58,803 bases of DNA. It comes from an uncultured Dehalococcoidia bacterium (GTDB taxonomy: Bacteria; Chloroflexota; Dehalococcoidia; Lucifugimonadales; Lucifugimonadaceae). Positions 1 to 8,585 of the stretch are shown here, piece after piece. Position 1 is the first letter of the stretch. Every line of letters begins with the position of its first letter. The notes beneath the pieces are model-generated. The model was given only the letters and a program-made list of their open reading frames with translations. It did no database searches and was not told the origin of the DNA. A program made the position numbers and the translations under genes. The stretch spans positions 1 through 58,803 of the forward strand of contig CAJXEJ010000010.1 in assembly GCA_913052475.1 (NCBI GenBank), given 5' to 3'.

Positions 1-55
1 ACCTCCGACCTCTTACGTGTGAAGCAAGCGCTCTAACCAACTGAGCTAATCGCCC
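1..55 (-). tRNA. tRNA-Val (anticodon CAC), 3' end cut by window edge
   Basis: Read on the minus strand, the sequence gives a 7-nt acceptor 5' half (GGGCGAT), a D stem GCTC/GAGC, an anticodon stem CTTGC/GTAAG and a loop TTCACAC, so the anticodon is CAC, which reads the valine codon GTG. The T arm and acceptor 3' half lie outside the window. It sits 57 bases downstream of tRNA-Met on the same strand, so the two probably share a transcript. Confidence 0.9.
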
Positions 56-112
56 GAATATGCAATTGTACTCGCAAAATTCAGGAATTCTGAGAGGTGT
101 CAGTGAACTAAA

Positions 113-189
113 TGGTAGCGATGGTGGGACTTGAACCTACGACCTCACGCTTATGAAGCGCGCGCTCTAACCGACTGAGCTACATCGCC
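113..189 (-). tRNA. tRNA-Met (anticodon CAT), elongator type
   Basis: A complete cloverleaf is visible on the minus strand: acceptor GGCGATG pairs with CATCGCT (first pair G-U), D arm GCTC/GAGC, anticodon stem CGCGC/GCGTG with loop TTCATAA, T arm GTAGG/CCCAC. The CCA end is encoded. The anticodon stem lacks the three consecutive G-C pairs of initiator tRNA, so this is an elongator tRNA-Met; a lysidine-modified tRNA-Ile2 also has a CAT anticodon in DNA and cannot be fully excluded, but the overall sequence looks like elongator Met. Confidence 0.92.
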
Positions 190-309
190 GTGCCATTCAG
201 TGCTACATGCGACCGAAGTCACACACTGCAATCATTCATGGTAGCCACGCCTCAAAGGTGGGTCAACGAAATCACAGGGCTCTCCATACATATTAATATT
301 CACGCCGAC

Positions 310-813
310 TTACTCGGCTACGTAGTCGCCGCTCTTACCACCGGATTTACTCAGCAGCCGGATGTCTGTGATGCGCATCGCCCGGTCAACGGCCTTGCAC
401 ATGTCGTAAATGGTCAACGCTGCCAGACTCGCGGCGGTCAACGCCTCCATCTCAACGCCGGTCTTACCTGAAGTTCGAGCTGTACTGGTGACAGTTAGCC
501 CAATACCGGTTTCGACATCACCAAAGTCGATTGTGATTTGGTTCAGTGCCAGAGGATGGCAGAGCGGAATGAGATCAGAAGTTTTCTTACCCGCCATCAC
601 CCCAGCAAGCCGAGCAACACCGAGCACATCACCCTTGTCGAACCCACCCGAACGAATGAGATCGAGCGTCGACTGCTGCATGTGAATCTCGCAACCCGCA
701 CTGGCGACTCGTTCAGTCACATCCTTCGAGCCAACGTCGACCATTCGAGCTTTACCCGATTCATCGATGTGACTGAGGTCTCGAGCAGAATTACTTGATT
801 CCGACATTTTCAT
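310..813 (-). CDS. moaC: Cyclic pyranopterin monophosphate synthase MoaC
   Basis: MoaC acts with MoaA in the first step of molybdenum cofactor synthesis, turning the GTP-derived intermediate into cyclic pyranopterin monophosphate in the cytoplasm. The 167-residue length is normal for the family. Visible motifs are the N-terminal [15 protein letters not shown] block (13-27), LIPLCHPL (81-88), GVEMEAL (119-125), MCKAVD (138-143) and the C-terminal KSGGKSG (156-162), which together hold the family's active-site His, Glu, Asp and Lys residues. It starts 2 bases after the rnhA stop, so the two are probably co-translated. A start two codons later (second ATG) is possible. Together with moaA and moeA on the same strand it forms a Moco-supply set interrupted by unrelated housekeeping genes. 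Confidence 0.97.
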   Translation of the reverse strand: MKMSESSNSARDLSHIDESGKARMVDVGSKDVTERVASAGCEIHMQQSTLDLIRSGGFDKGDVLGVARLAGVMAGKKTSDLIPLCHPLALNQITIDFGDVETGIGLTVTSTARTSGKTGVEMEALTAASLAALTIYDMCKAVDRAMRITDIRLLSKSGGKSGDYVAE

Positions 814-815
814 CT

Positions 816-1310
816 CTATCCGTTCAACTTCATGAACTCTTCGTCAACGATCTGCTCCGAGCTGCTCGCCCGCGCTGCACCGTTCGCCAACTCATCACAA
901 CGTTCGTTCTCAGGATGACCGGTGTGACCCCGAATCCACTCGAAACTTACATCATGCCTTGCGCAAACATCGAGAAGACGCTGCCACATATCGGAGTTCA
1001 GCGCTTTCTCTTTCCGATTGCGCATCCAGCTATTTGCCTGCCACTTCTTCGCCCAACCCTTCTCAATTCCGTTGATGACGTACTGAGAATCGGTCGTTAG
1101 CACCACGCGCTGTCGACCCTTGAGTGCGCCGAGAGCCGAAATTGCCCCCAGCAACTCCATCCGGTTGTTCGTAGTGTGCTTGAAGCCTTGGCTGAATTCT
1201 TTTACGTTTTCACCGTACTTGAGAACAGCTCCGTATCCGCCCGGACCGGGATTGCCGATCGCCGAACCGTCGGAGAAGGCGTATACCGTGTTGTGATTAT
1301 CGTTGGCCAT
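816..1310 (-). CDS. rnhA: Ribonuclease HI
   Basis: RNase HI cuts the RNA strand of RNA-DNA hybrids, removing primers and R-loops. Starting at the MANDN methionine the protein is 164 residues, close to the E. coli enzyme. The four catalytic carboxylates are visible: D14 (FSDGS), E52 (NNRMELLG), D74 (TTDSQ) and D139 (ERCDELA), with the mobile catalytic histidine H129 in GHTGHPENE. The basic handle segment ([11 protein letters not shown]) is present. An upstream in-frame ATG (position 1337) would add 9 residues that do not look like family sequence, so I chose the internal start. It lies directly upstream of moaC. Confidence 0.96.
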   Translation of the reverse strand: MANDNHNTVYAFSDGSAIGNPGPGGYGAVLKYGENVKEFSQGFKHTTNNRMELLGAISALGALKGRQRVVLTTDSQYVINGIEKGWAKKWQANSWMRNRKEKALNSDMWQRLLDVCARHDVSFEWIRGHTGHPENERCDELANGAARASSSEQIVDEEFMKLNG

Positions 1311-1372
1311 TGCCTCTAAGATACCCCCAACCCACAATTAGGCGCACCTAAGAACACCCGCAGGATCACCAA

Positions 1373-1504
1373 ATGCCGCAAGATTCATCCGACTTTTCGC
1401 CCCCGCTGGCGACCATACCCGCGCCGACACTTGTCGAGTATATCGACCTCGAAATCTACTCCATGCTCAATCGCGAATGGCTCGCCCACTCAAAAAACGC
1501 GTAG
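1373..1504 (+). CDS. Possible 43-residue small protein, unknown
   Basis: A short open frame of 43 codons runs divergent from rnhA. It begins with ATG preceded by AGGA seven bases upstream, a reasonable ribosome binding site. The predicted peptide starts MPQDSSDF, has a proline-rich centre and ends in a charged-amphipathic stretch (VEYIDLEIYSMLNREWLA). I recognise no family. It is the only coding-looking element in the 368-base gap between rnhA and the CopD-like gene. It could be a real small gene, the tail of a decayed gene, or chance. Confidence 0.3.
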   Translation: MPQDSSDFSPPLATIPAPTLVEYIDLEIYSMLNREWLAHSKNA

Positions 1505-1705
1505 GGTAATGTCACTCTCCTCGTCCCGATCATAGCGATAGCGAAGCATAGGAACCTGAGTCGTCAACGCCGTCTACACGTTCACAGGCAACTTAATTGT
1601 TCTCTTACTCTTCGAAAATTAAATCCCGGCATAGACGTCCAAGATCCCTCCGCTTCGCTGGTGCTTCGGTTGGAACGAAGGTTTGCATATAACGATAAGA
1701 GGCCT
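1505..1705. other. Intergenic remainder, nothing recognised
   Basis: The rest of the 1338-1705 gap holds no frame with a plausible start and codon use, no tRNA and no strong terminator. Both flanking real genes are on the minus strand, so any rnhA promoter should lie near 1311-1400, but I could not see a convincing -35/-10 pair. Confidence 0.4.
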
Positions 1706-2227
1706 CTAACCCGGAACACCCCGCATCAGCATCATGCCGAGTACGGCGACGATGATGGCGTTCGCCAGATTGATTCTCGCCAACATCACAAGTTGTTTTC
1801 TTGCAGAAACAACCGAAGCCGGCGGTCGTTCTCCACGGGGTACCTGCTGCATGGCTTCGGCAATTCTTGGCCCAAGAACAAAATCATGAAAGCCGCTCAT
1901 CACTAGGAGAATTACCACCAACACGATCTTAGCCAGTAAGACCGTTCCGAGTTCTGTCGACCAGAATCCGTCCTCAGCAAGACGTTCATATCCGATCCCC
2001 CGACCGTCAAGCGCGAGTGCACCCGACACAACCAGCAATCCAAGAAGAATCCACGCTATTCCACGAAAGCGAATCGCTGCTTTGCGGAGGAACTGCAGCC
2101 CCACCGCGGGCGGCTCCATTCCCCGGGCGATGGGAACCATGACAAGGGCGAGGAATATCGCACCACCGACCCAGATGATCGCTGAGAAAATGTGGACTAC
2201 TACAACAATGAATTGCCAGATCGGCAC
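1706..2227 (-). CDS. CopD-like integral membrane protein
   Basis: This 173-residue protein has four hydrophobic segments at about 4-31, 53-70, 92-112 and 147-168. Segment one carries a conserved-looking histidine and tryptophan (VVHIFSAIIWVGG) and the third ends in GFHDFVLGPR, a pattern seen in the CopD / copper-resistance D superfamily of four-helix membrane proteins that may bind copper or haem through such histidines. The start is GTG, 6 bases after a clear GGAGG, which decides it over later methionines. It follows moaA by 30 bases on the same strand. Specific function is unknown; copper handling or a haem-binding redox role are family-level guesses only. Confidence 0.65.
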   Translation of the reverse strand: MPIWQFIVVVVHIFSAIIWVGGAIFLALVMVPIARGMEPPAVGLQFLRKAAIRFRGIAWILLGLLVVSGALALDGRGIGYERLAEDGFWSTELGTVLLAKIVLVVILLVMSGFHDFVLGPRIAEAMQQVPRGERPPASVVSARKQLVMLARINLANAIIVAVLGMMLMRGVPG

Positions 2228-2257
2228 AATGTCCTCCAGATAATCCGGTATCGCCGG

Positions 2258-3310
2258 TCAGCCACCGATGTAGTACATCTCGACCTTGTCGTCAGATGAA
2301 CTAGCCTTGAATTCGGTATCTTCCGAGCGAAGCTCAGAGTACCTATCGTTCCGTCCTGCCCAAACCTTGCCGATCAGCACCGCGATTTCATCGTCGCTAG
2401 CTCCCGATCGGAGCAATTTCTTCAGATCAGTTCCACCAGACGCAAATAGACATGTAACCAGCTTCCCATCAGTCGATAGTCGAGCCCTCGAACAACCGCC
2501 GCAAAACGGCTTACTGACCGAAGAGATCACGCCGATCTCACCATCGCCGTCCGTGTACCGATATCGACTCACGACTTCACCGGGGTAGTTGGGCTCCAGC
2601 GCTTCAAGAGGAAACTCATTACCAATCGTCTCGATGACTTCTTGGGAGGTCACAACCTGCGACAGTTCCCAGCCGTTCTTTGTCCCGACATCCATGTACT
2701 CGATAAACCGAACGATCGCACCTGTGCTTTTGAGGTAGCGAGCAGTGTCGACCAACGTATGATCGTTCACCCCCCGCTGCACAACGACATTGATCTTGAT
2801 GGGTGAAAATCCCAGTTCGTTCGCAACCTTGATTCCTTCGAGCGTGTTCGCTGGTCCGTGTGACCGACCCGACATCTGCGTGTAAATATCCTCGTCGAGT
2901 GTATCCAGAGAAATCGTCAGTCGGCTCAATCCTGCGTCTTTAAGTGACTGAGCGTTCTTGGCAAGAAGATATCCGTTGGTTGTCAGAGCAATATCGTCGA
3001 TACCATCTATCGTTGAGAGGCTCGATATCAACTCAGGCAAGTTCGCCCGGACAAGCGGTTCACCACCTGTAATGCGCAACTTCGTTACGCCAGCTGCTGC
3101 GAATAGTCTCGCCAGCCGGGTGATCTCCTCAAACGAAAGAATGTGGGGCCGAGGGAGGAACTCGTATCGCTCGCCGAAAATCTCGGCGGGCATGCAGTAT
3201 GTGCATCGGAAATTACAGCGATCTGTCACGGAAATACGCAGATCGCGGACCGGCCGGTTCAGCTTGTCGGTTATCCCGTTGAGAGAAGGAAATTCAGGTG
3301 TTTGTGACAT
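2258..3310 (-). CDS. moaA: GTP 3',8-cyclase MoaA (radical SAM)
   Basis: MoaA is the radical-SAM enzyme that, with MoaC, rebuilds GTP into the first molybdopterin precursor. The 350-residue protein has the SAM [4Fe-4S] motif CNFRCTYC (C32, C36, C39), the TGGEPL SAM-binding stretch (81-86), and the second, C-terminal cluster cysteines C270, C273 and C287 (CGGC...TC). It ends in YYIGG: the family's functional double glycine is at the very C terminus, as expected. The gene lies between rdgB and the CopD-like gene on the same strand; moaC is about 1.4 kb further downstream. Confidence 0.98.
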   Translation of the reverse strand: MSQTPEFPSLNGITDKLNRPVRDLRISVTDRCNFRCTYCMPAEIFGERYEFLPRPHILSFEEITRLARLFAAAGVTKLRITGGEPLVRANLPELISSLSTIDGIDDIALTTNGYLLAKNAQSLKDAGLSRLTISLDTLDEDIYTQMSGRSHGPANTLEGIKVANELGFSPIKINVVVQRGVNDHTLVDTARYLKSTGAIVRFIEYMDVGTKNGWELSQVVTSQEVIETIGNEFPLEALEPNYPGEVVSRYRYTDGDGEIGVISSVSKPFCGGCSRARLSTDGKLVTCLFASGGTDLKKLLRSGASDDEIAVLIGKVWAGRNDRYSELRSEDTEFKASSSDDKVEMYYIGG

Positions 3311-3420
3311 GAAGTATTGAAAAGCACTATTCGTAAGTTCAGCCCGGTGCTCATCTCAATAGTACCGCTAGAAATTCGATCTGCTCGCGATGAAATCGTG
3401 AAACGGCGCCGGCCGATCGT

Positions 3421-4023
3421 TCAACTCAGCGATTCCAGAGTAGCCGTGAGTCCTCGCAACGCCGCTCCCCGATGGCTGATTTCGTCTTTCTGGGATCCCG
3501 CCAACTGGGCAGTCGTTTTCGCATACGACGCCAACCAGAACACCGGGTCGTACCCAAACCCGTTCTCGCCGATCGGCTGGTGCATGATCGCACCTTCAAC
3601 AACACCCTCGCTCGTTGCGAGTCCGCCAGGAACTCCATTGCCGGCCAGTGCAAGCACGGCCACGAACCGAGCTGTGCGCTCCCAACCCGGTAAATGCTTC
3701 ATTTTGTCGAGCACCAGTTGCACACGGCCTTCGTCATCCAAGCCCTCCCCACCGTAGCGAGCCGAAAGCACGCCCGGCTCTCCGTCCAGCGCATCTACGA
3801 CAAGACCAGAATCGTCCGTCAGCGTTAGCTCGCCCGACGCTTCGGCATAGGCTCGCGCCTTCAGCACAGCGTTTTCTTCGAATGTCGTTCCGGTCTCTTC
3901 AACCTCAAGATCAATTCCTAAATCATTGAGACCAACAACGTCGAAAGACATGTCTTCAAGCATCCGAGAAAACTCACGGACCTTGCCTGAATTCCGAGTC
4001 GCAACCAGCAGTTTCTTTGTCAT
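3421..4023 (-). CDS. rdgB: XTP/dITP diphosphohydrolase (RdgB/HAM1 family)
   Basis: This enzyme removes non-canonical purine triphosphates (XTP, dITP, ITP) from the nucleotide pool. From the MTKK start it is 200 residues, the family's usual size. The family signatures are clear: LLVATRNSGKVREF (5-18), TDDSGLVVDAL (69-79), PGVLSARY (83-90), FGYDPVF and SHRGAAL near the C terminus. The open frame extends 17 codons further upstream (to 4074), but the conserved N terminus begins directly after MTKK, so I used that start. The gene lies 110 bases upstream of moaA on the same strand. Confidence 0.95.
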   Translation of the reverse strand: MTKKLLVATRNSGKVREFSRMLEDMSFDVVGLNDLGIDLEVEETGTTFEENAVLKARAYAEASGELTLTDDSGLVVDALDGEPGVLSARYGGEGLDDEGRVQLVLDKMKHLPGWERTARFVAVLALAGNGVPGGLATSEGVVEGAIMHQPIGENGFGYDPVFWLASYAKTTAQLAGSQKDEISHRGAALRGLTATLESLS

Positions 4024-4123
4024 GAGTACAAACTTAACTCGATTGCGCAGACCCGTGGTGTTCGAATCGGACAATTAAAAGCCCGGTTATTCGTTATCGT
4101 TCACCCACTGATCCGGCAACCAT

Positions 4124-4153
4124 AACGCCCCTGTCGATTACGGCAGGAGCGTT
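4124..4153. terminator. Strong hairpin downstream of the 4178-4657 gene
   Basis: A 10-base-pair stem (4124-4133 with 4144-4153) encloses a 10-base loop. It lies just past the stop of the minus-strand gene at 4178. A T run of four follows on the plus strand, not the minus, so as a terminator for the minus-strand gene it lacks the usual U tract. It may end transcription inefficiently or protect the 3' end. Confidence 0.4.
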
Positions 4154-4177
4154 TTCAAAATCTCTACTGAAAGGAAC

Positions 4178-4657
4178 TTACGAGGCATTTCGGTTGCGTC
4201 GACGTCGGATAATGGCGCGCCTGATGAAGTATTCGTTCTCCTGATCGAGCATTCGTCGAAGAACGTCGTCAGTAAGGTTCTTGAGATAAATGACGCTCGC
4301 CCACGCTGTCGTCAAACCCGACTGAATTTCGTCGAGGGTCATTGCTTTGTTGGTGTTCGCAAGTAAGAGCTTGAACACGGCTTCGGTGATTGGAGTACCA
4401 GGAAGAAGGAAGTCGGGCTCTTTCGAGCAGATGTTCGAGATCACCTTCATGTACTCGGAAGGCGGGCCGAATCCGCCAGCAGTCTTACCATCGTCAATTA
4501 CGGCCTTGCCGTTCTGCGATAGCCGGGTGTAAACGGCGTATCCAAATGATCGGCCCGAGGAATCGAAAGCCTTTACGTCGATCTGGTACTTCGGCTCTTC
4601 CTGCGGCTCTGGGCCCGGGGCTTCGTTCCGCTCTGTTTGTTCTGTCTGGTTGGTCAT
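4178..4657 (-). CDS. Conserved-looking unknown protein
   Basis: I do not recognise this 159-residue protein. It begins with a low-complexity acidic, proline- and glutamate-rich tail (1-22), followed by a folded-looking region: a beta-rich part (YQIDVKAFDSSGRSFGYAVYTRLS, 24 onward, quoted here in shortened form as YQIDVKAF and GYAVYTRLS), a glycine-rich turn (GGFGPPSEY), and a helical part with three cysteine-poor helices. It ends with a very basic tract (RRAIIRRRRNRN). The basic end and acidic start suggest nucleic-acid or ribosome contact, but this is a guess. It sits in the pheST-moeA-rdgB strand run, 58 bases downstream of moeA. Confidence 0.75.
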   Translation of the reverse strand: MTNQTEQTERNEAPGPEPQEEPKYQIDVKAFDSSGRSFGYAVYTRLSQNGKAVIDDGKTAGGFGPPSEYMKVISNICSKEPDFLLPGTPITEAVFKLLLANTNKAMTLDEIQSGLTTAWASVIYLKNLTDDVLRRMLDQENEYFIRRAIIRRRRNRNAS

Positions 4658-4715
4658 GTACTTGTCTGCGACTACTCAGGCGATGAGCGGCGCGTGAAAA
4701 CTAGGATAAAAATTT

Positions 4716-6038
4716 CTAGAAAATATCGTCTGGCCAGTCGAGCATTTCGACTCTGGCAATTTCGCCGACATCAATCATACCAATGTCATCGGGGCAAATG
4801 GCTAATCCGTTTGCGAGGGCCATCGAACTGAGGACGCCCGAGCTCTGGTTCCCGGTAGATTTCGCACGGAATTCACCACTTTCGTCCTTGTATACCTGCA
4901 CTCTGGCATACACCCGGCGACCATCGAAATTTCGAATCGGATCATCCATGACCGCTTCGATCGTAGGTTTATTCGCCAACGGTTTACCCATCATCAACCG
5001 AACAGCAGGTCGCCCAAACTGTTCGAACGCTACCATCGCACTCACCGGATTGCCCGGCACCCCAAGGTGCGGCACTTTCGTTCCGTCGCTGCGTTCGAGG
5101 ACTCCAAATGCCAACGGTTTCGCCGGTCGCATTCGCACCGACCAGAGCGCAATTTCGCCCTTCGCCGAAAGCACGTCCTTCACCACGTCGTAGTCACCCT
5201 TCGATACACCGGCCGATGTCACCACAAGATCGGCATCGAGCGCGTCATCCAGAGCGCTCTCGAGTGATTCGATCGTGTCGCGAGCAATTCCCATGATCCT
5301 CGGCACGCCGCCGTACCTCGAAACCATCGCAGCCAGGCTGAAGGCGTTCGAGTTGTATATTTTCCCAGGTTCGTACTCTTGCCCCGGCTCGATCAGTTCA
5401 TCGCCAGTCGAAACGATAGCCACCACAGGGCGACGTATCACCTTCACATTCGAATGTCCGAGCGACGCGATGACGCCAATCTCAGCCGCTCGTAAGATTT
5501 GACCGCTCTCGACGACAGTCTCACCGATTTCGATATCTTCGCCTGCGCCGCGAACGTTGTCGTAAGTTTCGGCCGGCAAATGAATCGCAATCAAACCACC
5601 GGCGTCTCCAGAAGCTCGACGTTCAAGCTCGTCGGTGTCTTCAAACGGCACAACTGCGTCTGCGTAATCTGGCACCGGAGCACCCGTCATGATCCTGACA
5701 GCAGTGCCAGCCTCCAACGTCCGTTCAGGGAGCTGTCCGGCGGCGATGACGCCAACAACTGGCAACTCCACCGGGCTATCTTTTGAAGCGCCTTTGGTGT
5801 CGACAGCTCGGACTGCGTATCCGTCCATCGCCGAATTGGCGAGAGGTGGAATATCGAACGGTGCCACAAGATTCTCTGCCGCCACCTGGCCCAACGAATC
5901 GACCAGATCCGTCTCTTCAGCCGGCAATATCTCGAAGTAGGAAAGTATTTGCTCGCGAGCTTCTTCAACACTCAGCATTTCAGCGTCGTAGTGATGCCGG
6001 TGCGGTCGATCGAGATGTTCGTTTGATTGCATTGGCAT
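4716..6038 (-). CDS. moeA: Molybdopterin molybdenumtransferase MoeA
   Basis: MoeA inserts molybdate into adenylylated molybdopterin, the last general step of molybdenum cofactor synthesis. The 440-residue protein carries NSAMDGYAV near residue 68, RIMTGAPVP near 115, STGDEL near 209, the MPT-binding SAGVSKGDYD near 277, RPAKPLAFG and LGVPGNPVSA. The last part (after about 350) is the beta-barrel domain IV. It starts 23 bases after the pheT stop and is probably read from the same transcript. Family length is about 400-411, the extra residues being a histidine-containing N-terminal tail. Confidence 0.97.
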   Translation of the reverse strand: MPMQSNEHLDRPHRHHYDAEMLSVEEAREQILSYFEILPAEETDLVDSLGQVAAENLVAPFDIPPLANSAMDGYAVRAVDTKGASKDSPVELPVVGVIAAGQLPERTLEAGTAVRIMTGAPVPDYADAVVPFEDTDELERRASGDAGGLIAIHLPAETYDNVRGAGEDIEIGETVVESGQILRAAEIGVIASLGHSNVKVIRRPVVAIVSTGDELIEPGQEYEPGKIYNSNAFSLAAMVSRYGGVPRIMGIARDTIESLESALDDALDADLVVTSAGVSKGDYDVVKDVLSAKGEIALWSVRMRPAKPLAFGVLERSDGTKVPHLGVPGNPVSAMVAFEQFGRPAVRLMMGKPLANKPTIEAVMDDPIRNFDGRRVYARVQVYKDESGEFRAKSTGNQSSGVLSSMALANGLAICPDDIGMIDVGEIARVEMLDWPDDIF

Positions 6039-6061
6039 ATTAGTGATTAACTCGGCTACGA

Positions 6062-8491
6062 CTACTGGACTCGAAGCTCGGCACCAAGCTCATCGGCAAG
6101 CTGTTTGAGTATTTGCCGCTCGATCTTGCCAACTTGATCGGTCGTTAGTGTTTTGTTCGGCGACTGGTAAATCAGTCGAACTGCCACGGCCTTTTTACCT
6201 TCAGGAACACCTTTGCCTTCGAACAGATCGAAAACTGTTGCCGAAGTGACAATTCGATTCCGGTTGGCAATATCGATTATCTGACCTGCAGTAATTCCGG
6301 TGTCGACGATCAGTGAAAGATCACGATGCGAAGCTGGCAGCCGAACGAATTCTTTAAATTTATCCAATCCGGTACCGGTGTCTTGCATCACCTTCAATAT
6401 CGCCGCCAGATCCAGTTCGAACATGGCAACGCTCTCGACTTCGGCATCAAACTGCGAAAATACGCCGCTGGCGACTTCTCCAACAACCCCAATTACGGCG
6501 TGACTGGCTGAGGCCACCTTGATTACCGCCGTCCGACCCGGAGTAAACGTTGCATCTTCACCTTCCTTAAATACCGCCTCGATCCCGAGATCGTCAAGTA
6601 CTGCCTCAACCGCACCCTTGGCGTCGTAGAAATCCGATCCAACTGTCGATGCATCCCAGTGAAGTTCGTTTCGGGGCCCGGCGAACGCTCCTGTCGCCAT
6701 CTGACGTTCTTCTGGCAATCCCTCACCGTAATCGAGAAACACCCGGCCCGTCTCAAACACAGCAATCGGACCCCTCCACGTTCGCGAGTTTCGGGCAACC
6801 GTGTTCAGAATCGCCTCACGCAACGTACGCCGCATCACTGCGTAGTCGGCGTTGATGGGATTGCGAAGCTTAAGAGCTGAAGTCGTTTCGGCAGGTAGCG
6901 CCACACGCGCTTCACCATCGTTCGTGCTAGCAGAATACGAAATCGTCTCCCGCATTCCGGCCTGAGACAAAGCATCGGTAACCCGGTTGCGCAAATCCAT
7001 CTCGGGCTGCGGCTGCCACTGCGGTGGCCGACCTGCGAGCGGTGTTATCGGAATGTTGTCGTACCCAACAATTCGAGCGATCTCTTCTACGAGATCCTCA
7101 GGGATCGAAATATCCGGTCGCCAGTAAGGAATTTTTACTTCCCAACCGTCACCGTCTGCATCAAGATCAAATCCGAGATTCCCGAGAGTCGTTTCGACCT
7201 CAGCATTCTCGATTTTCAACCCGAGAATCCGTTCGATGTGGTTGCTGTCGAGTCGAACGCTGTCCTGTTCCTTACCTTTACCTGGGTACACATCGATGAT
7301 TCCAGTAGCGACTTCGCCGCCAGCGATCTCGGCAATCAACTTCGTCGCCCGTCGCAAACCGACTTCGCTTAACCCGGTTCGAAGGCTCTTCTCAAATCGC
7401 AGGGTCGCCTGACTTGCAAGCTCAAGTCCACGAGCTGTTTTTCGGTTGTTCACACCGTGAAACGTCGCCGATTCGAGAATTACGTTGGTAGTCGAATCGG
7501 ATATTTCAGTATTTGCTCCACCCATTACACCGGCAAGACCAATTCCACGGTCAGGATCGGCGATGAGTAGCATCTCACTCTCGAGCTCGCGCTCTTTGTC
7601 ATCGAGCGTCACAAGCTTCTCGCCCTCGGTAGCGCGCCGAACGATGATCTTCTGGTCAACAACCTTGTCCAGATCGAACGCGTGCAACGGCTGACCAAGC
7701 TCGAACATCACAAAGTTGGTGATATCAACCAGGTTACTGATCGACCTCTCACCGATCGAAGTTAACCGATCCTGCAGCCACTGAGGTGACGGACCGATAT
7801 TCACGCCTCGAATGACCGTTGCCGTATAACGAAGGCACAAGTCGGGATCGGCGATCTCGACTTGTGCCAACGAATTCACATCGGGGCCTGTAGCTTCGAA
7901 ATCGATATTCGGTTGCTTCAGAGGACTACGTGTGATCGCCGAAACGTCTCGTGCCACACCAACCACACCAAGACAGTCAGGACGGTTCGGAGTCAACTCA
8001 ATATCAAGAACTGATTCGCCAAGAATCTCGCCGATCGGAGTTCCAATTACCGCGCTATCGTCCAGAACAAGAATTCCATCGTGATCGTCACCGATCCCAA
8101 GCTCTCGAACCGAGCAGGCCATCCCTTCGGACACCACGCCGCGAATTTTCGAGCGCTTTAGCTTCCTGGTTTTGCCGGGTTCGTCGGAATAGGCATCTTG
8201 AAGAACTGCGCCAATCGAGGCGTAAGCGATCTTCTGCCCTTCAGCAACGTTCGGAGCGCCACACACAACCTCGGCTTGCCCGCTGCCGTGGTCGACAGTC
8301 ACTAGTCGTAATCGATCAGCGTCAGGGTGCGGTGCGACAGCCAGTACGTGACCAACCACAACATTGTCGATCCAACCGGTGCGTTCGATCGCGTCGACCT
8401 CATTTCCGCCCATCGTCAATCGATGCGCAAGATCATCGAGACTCATGTCGATGTCTACGTACTCACTCAGCCAAGAAACAGGAACCTTCAT
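6062..8491 (-). CDS. pheT: Phenylalanyl-tRNA synthetase beta subunit
   Basis: PheT is the large subunit of the alpha2-beta2 phenylalanyl-tRNA synthetase. The 809-residue protein has the full bacterial architecture: a tRNA-binding (EMAP-like) domain at about 40-150 (VVGHVLAVAPHPDADRLRL), the B3/4 editing domain at about 215-385 with GVMGG, B5 at about 410-480 (DISIPEDLVEEIARI), and the C-terminal anticodon-binding FDX-ACB domain (LPASHRDLSLIVD near 720). It lies 94 bases downstream of pheS in the usual order. Confidence 0.98.
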   Translation of the reverse strand: MKVPVSWLSEYVDIDMSLDDLAHRLTMGGNEVDAIERTGWIDNVVVGHVLAVAPHPDADRLRLVTVDHGSGQAEVVCGAPNVAEGQKIAYASIGAVLQDAYSDEPGKTRKLKRSKIRGVVSEGMACSVRELGIGDDHDGILVLDDSAVIGTPIGEILGESVLDIELTPNRPDCLGVVGVARDVSAITRSPLKQPNIDFEATGPDVNSLAQVEIADPDLCLRYTATVIRGVNIGPSPQWLQDRLTSIGERSISNLVDITNFVMFELGQPLHAFDLDKVVDQKIIVRRATEGEKLVTLDDKERELESEMLLIADPDRGIGLAGVMGGANTEISDSTTNVILESATFHGVNNRKTARGLELASQATLRFEKSLRTGLSEVGLRRATKLIAEIAGGEVATGIIDVYPGKGKEQDSVRLDSNHIERILGLKIENAEVETTLGNLGFDLDADGDGWEVKIPYWRPDISIPEDLVEEIARIVGYDNIPITPLAGRPPQWQPQPEMDLRNRVTDALSQAGMRETISYSASTNDGEARVALPAETTSALKLRNPINADYAVMRRTLREAILNTVARNSRTWRGPIAVFETGRVFLDYGEGLPEERQMATGAFAGPRNELHWDASTVGSDFYDAKGAVEAVLDDLGIEAVFKEGEDATFTPGRTAVIKVASASHAVIGVVGEVASGVFSQFDAEVESVAMFELDLAAILKVMQDTGTGLDKFKEFVRLPASHRDLSLIVDTGITAGQIIDIANRNRIVTSATVFDLFEGKGVPEGKKAVAVRLIYQSPNKTLTTDQVGKIERQILKQLADELGAELRVQ

Positions 8492-8585
8492 GCGTTTTAC
8501 TCAGTTGTCGAAATTACAGGTGAAATGGAATATGACAGATCGTTTTACTTGCGAACGTCAGTGGCGCACGGCGTGTTCTCCGCTC

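Noticed and set aside
7951-8523. 190-codon plus-strand frame opposite pheT
   Set aside because: It is a shadow of pheT: Arg/Ser/Gln-rich, without motifs or ribosome site, and pheT is unmistakable.
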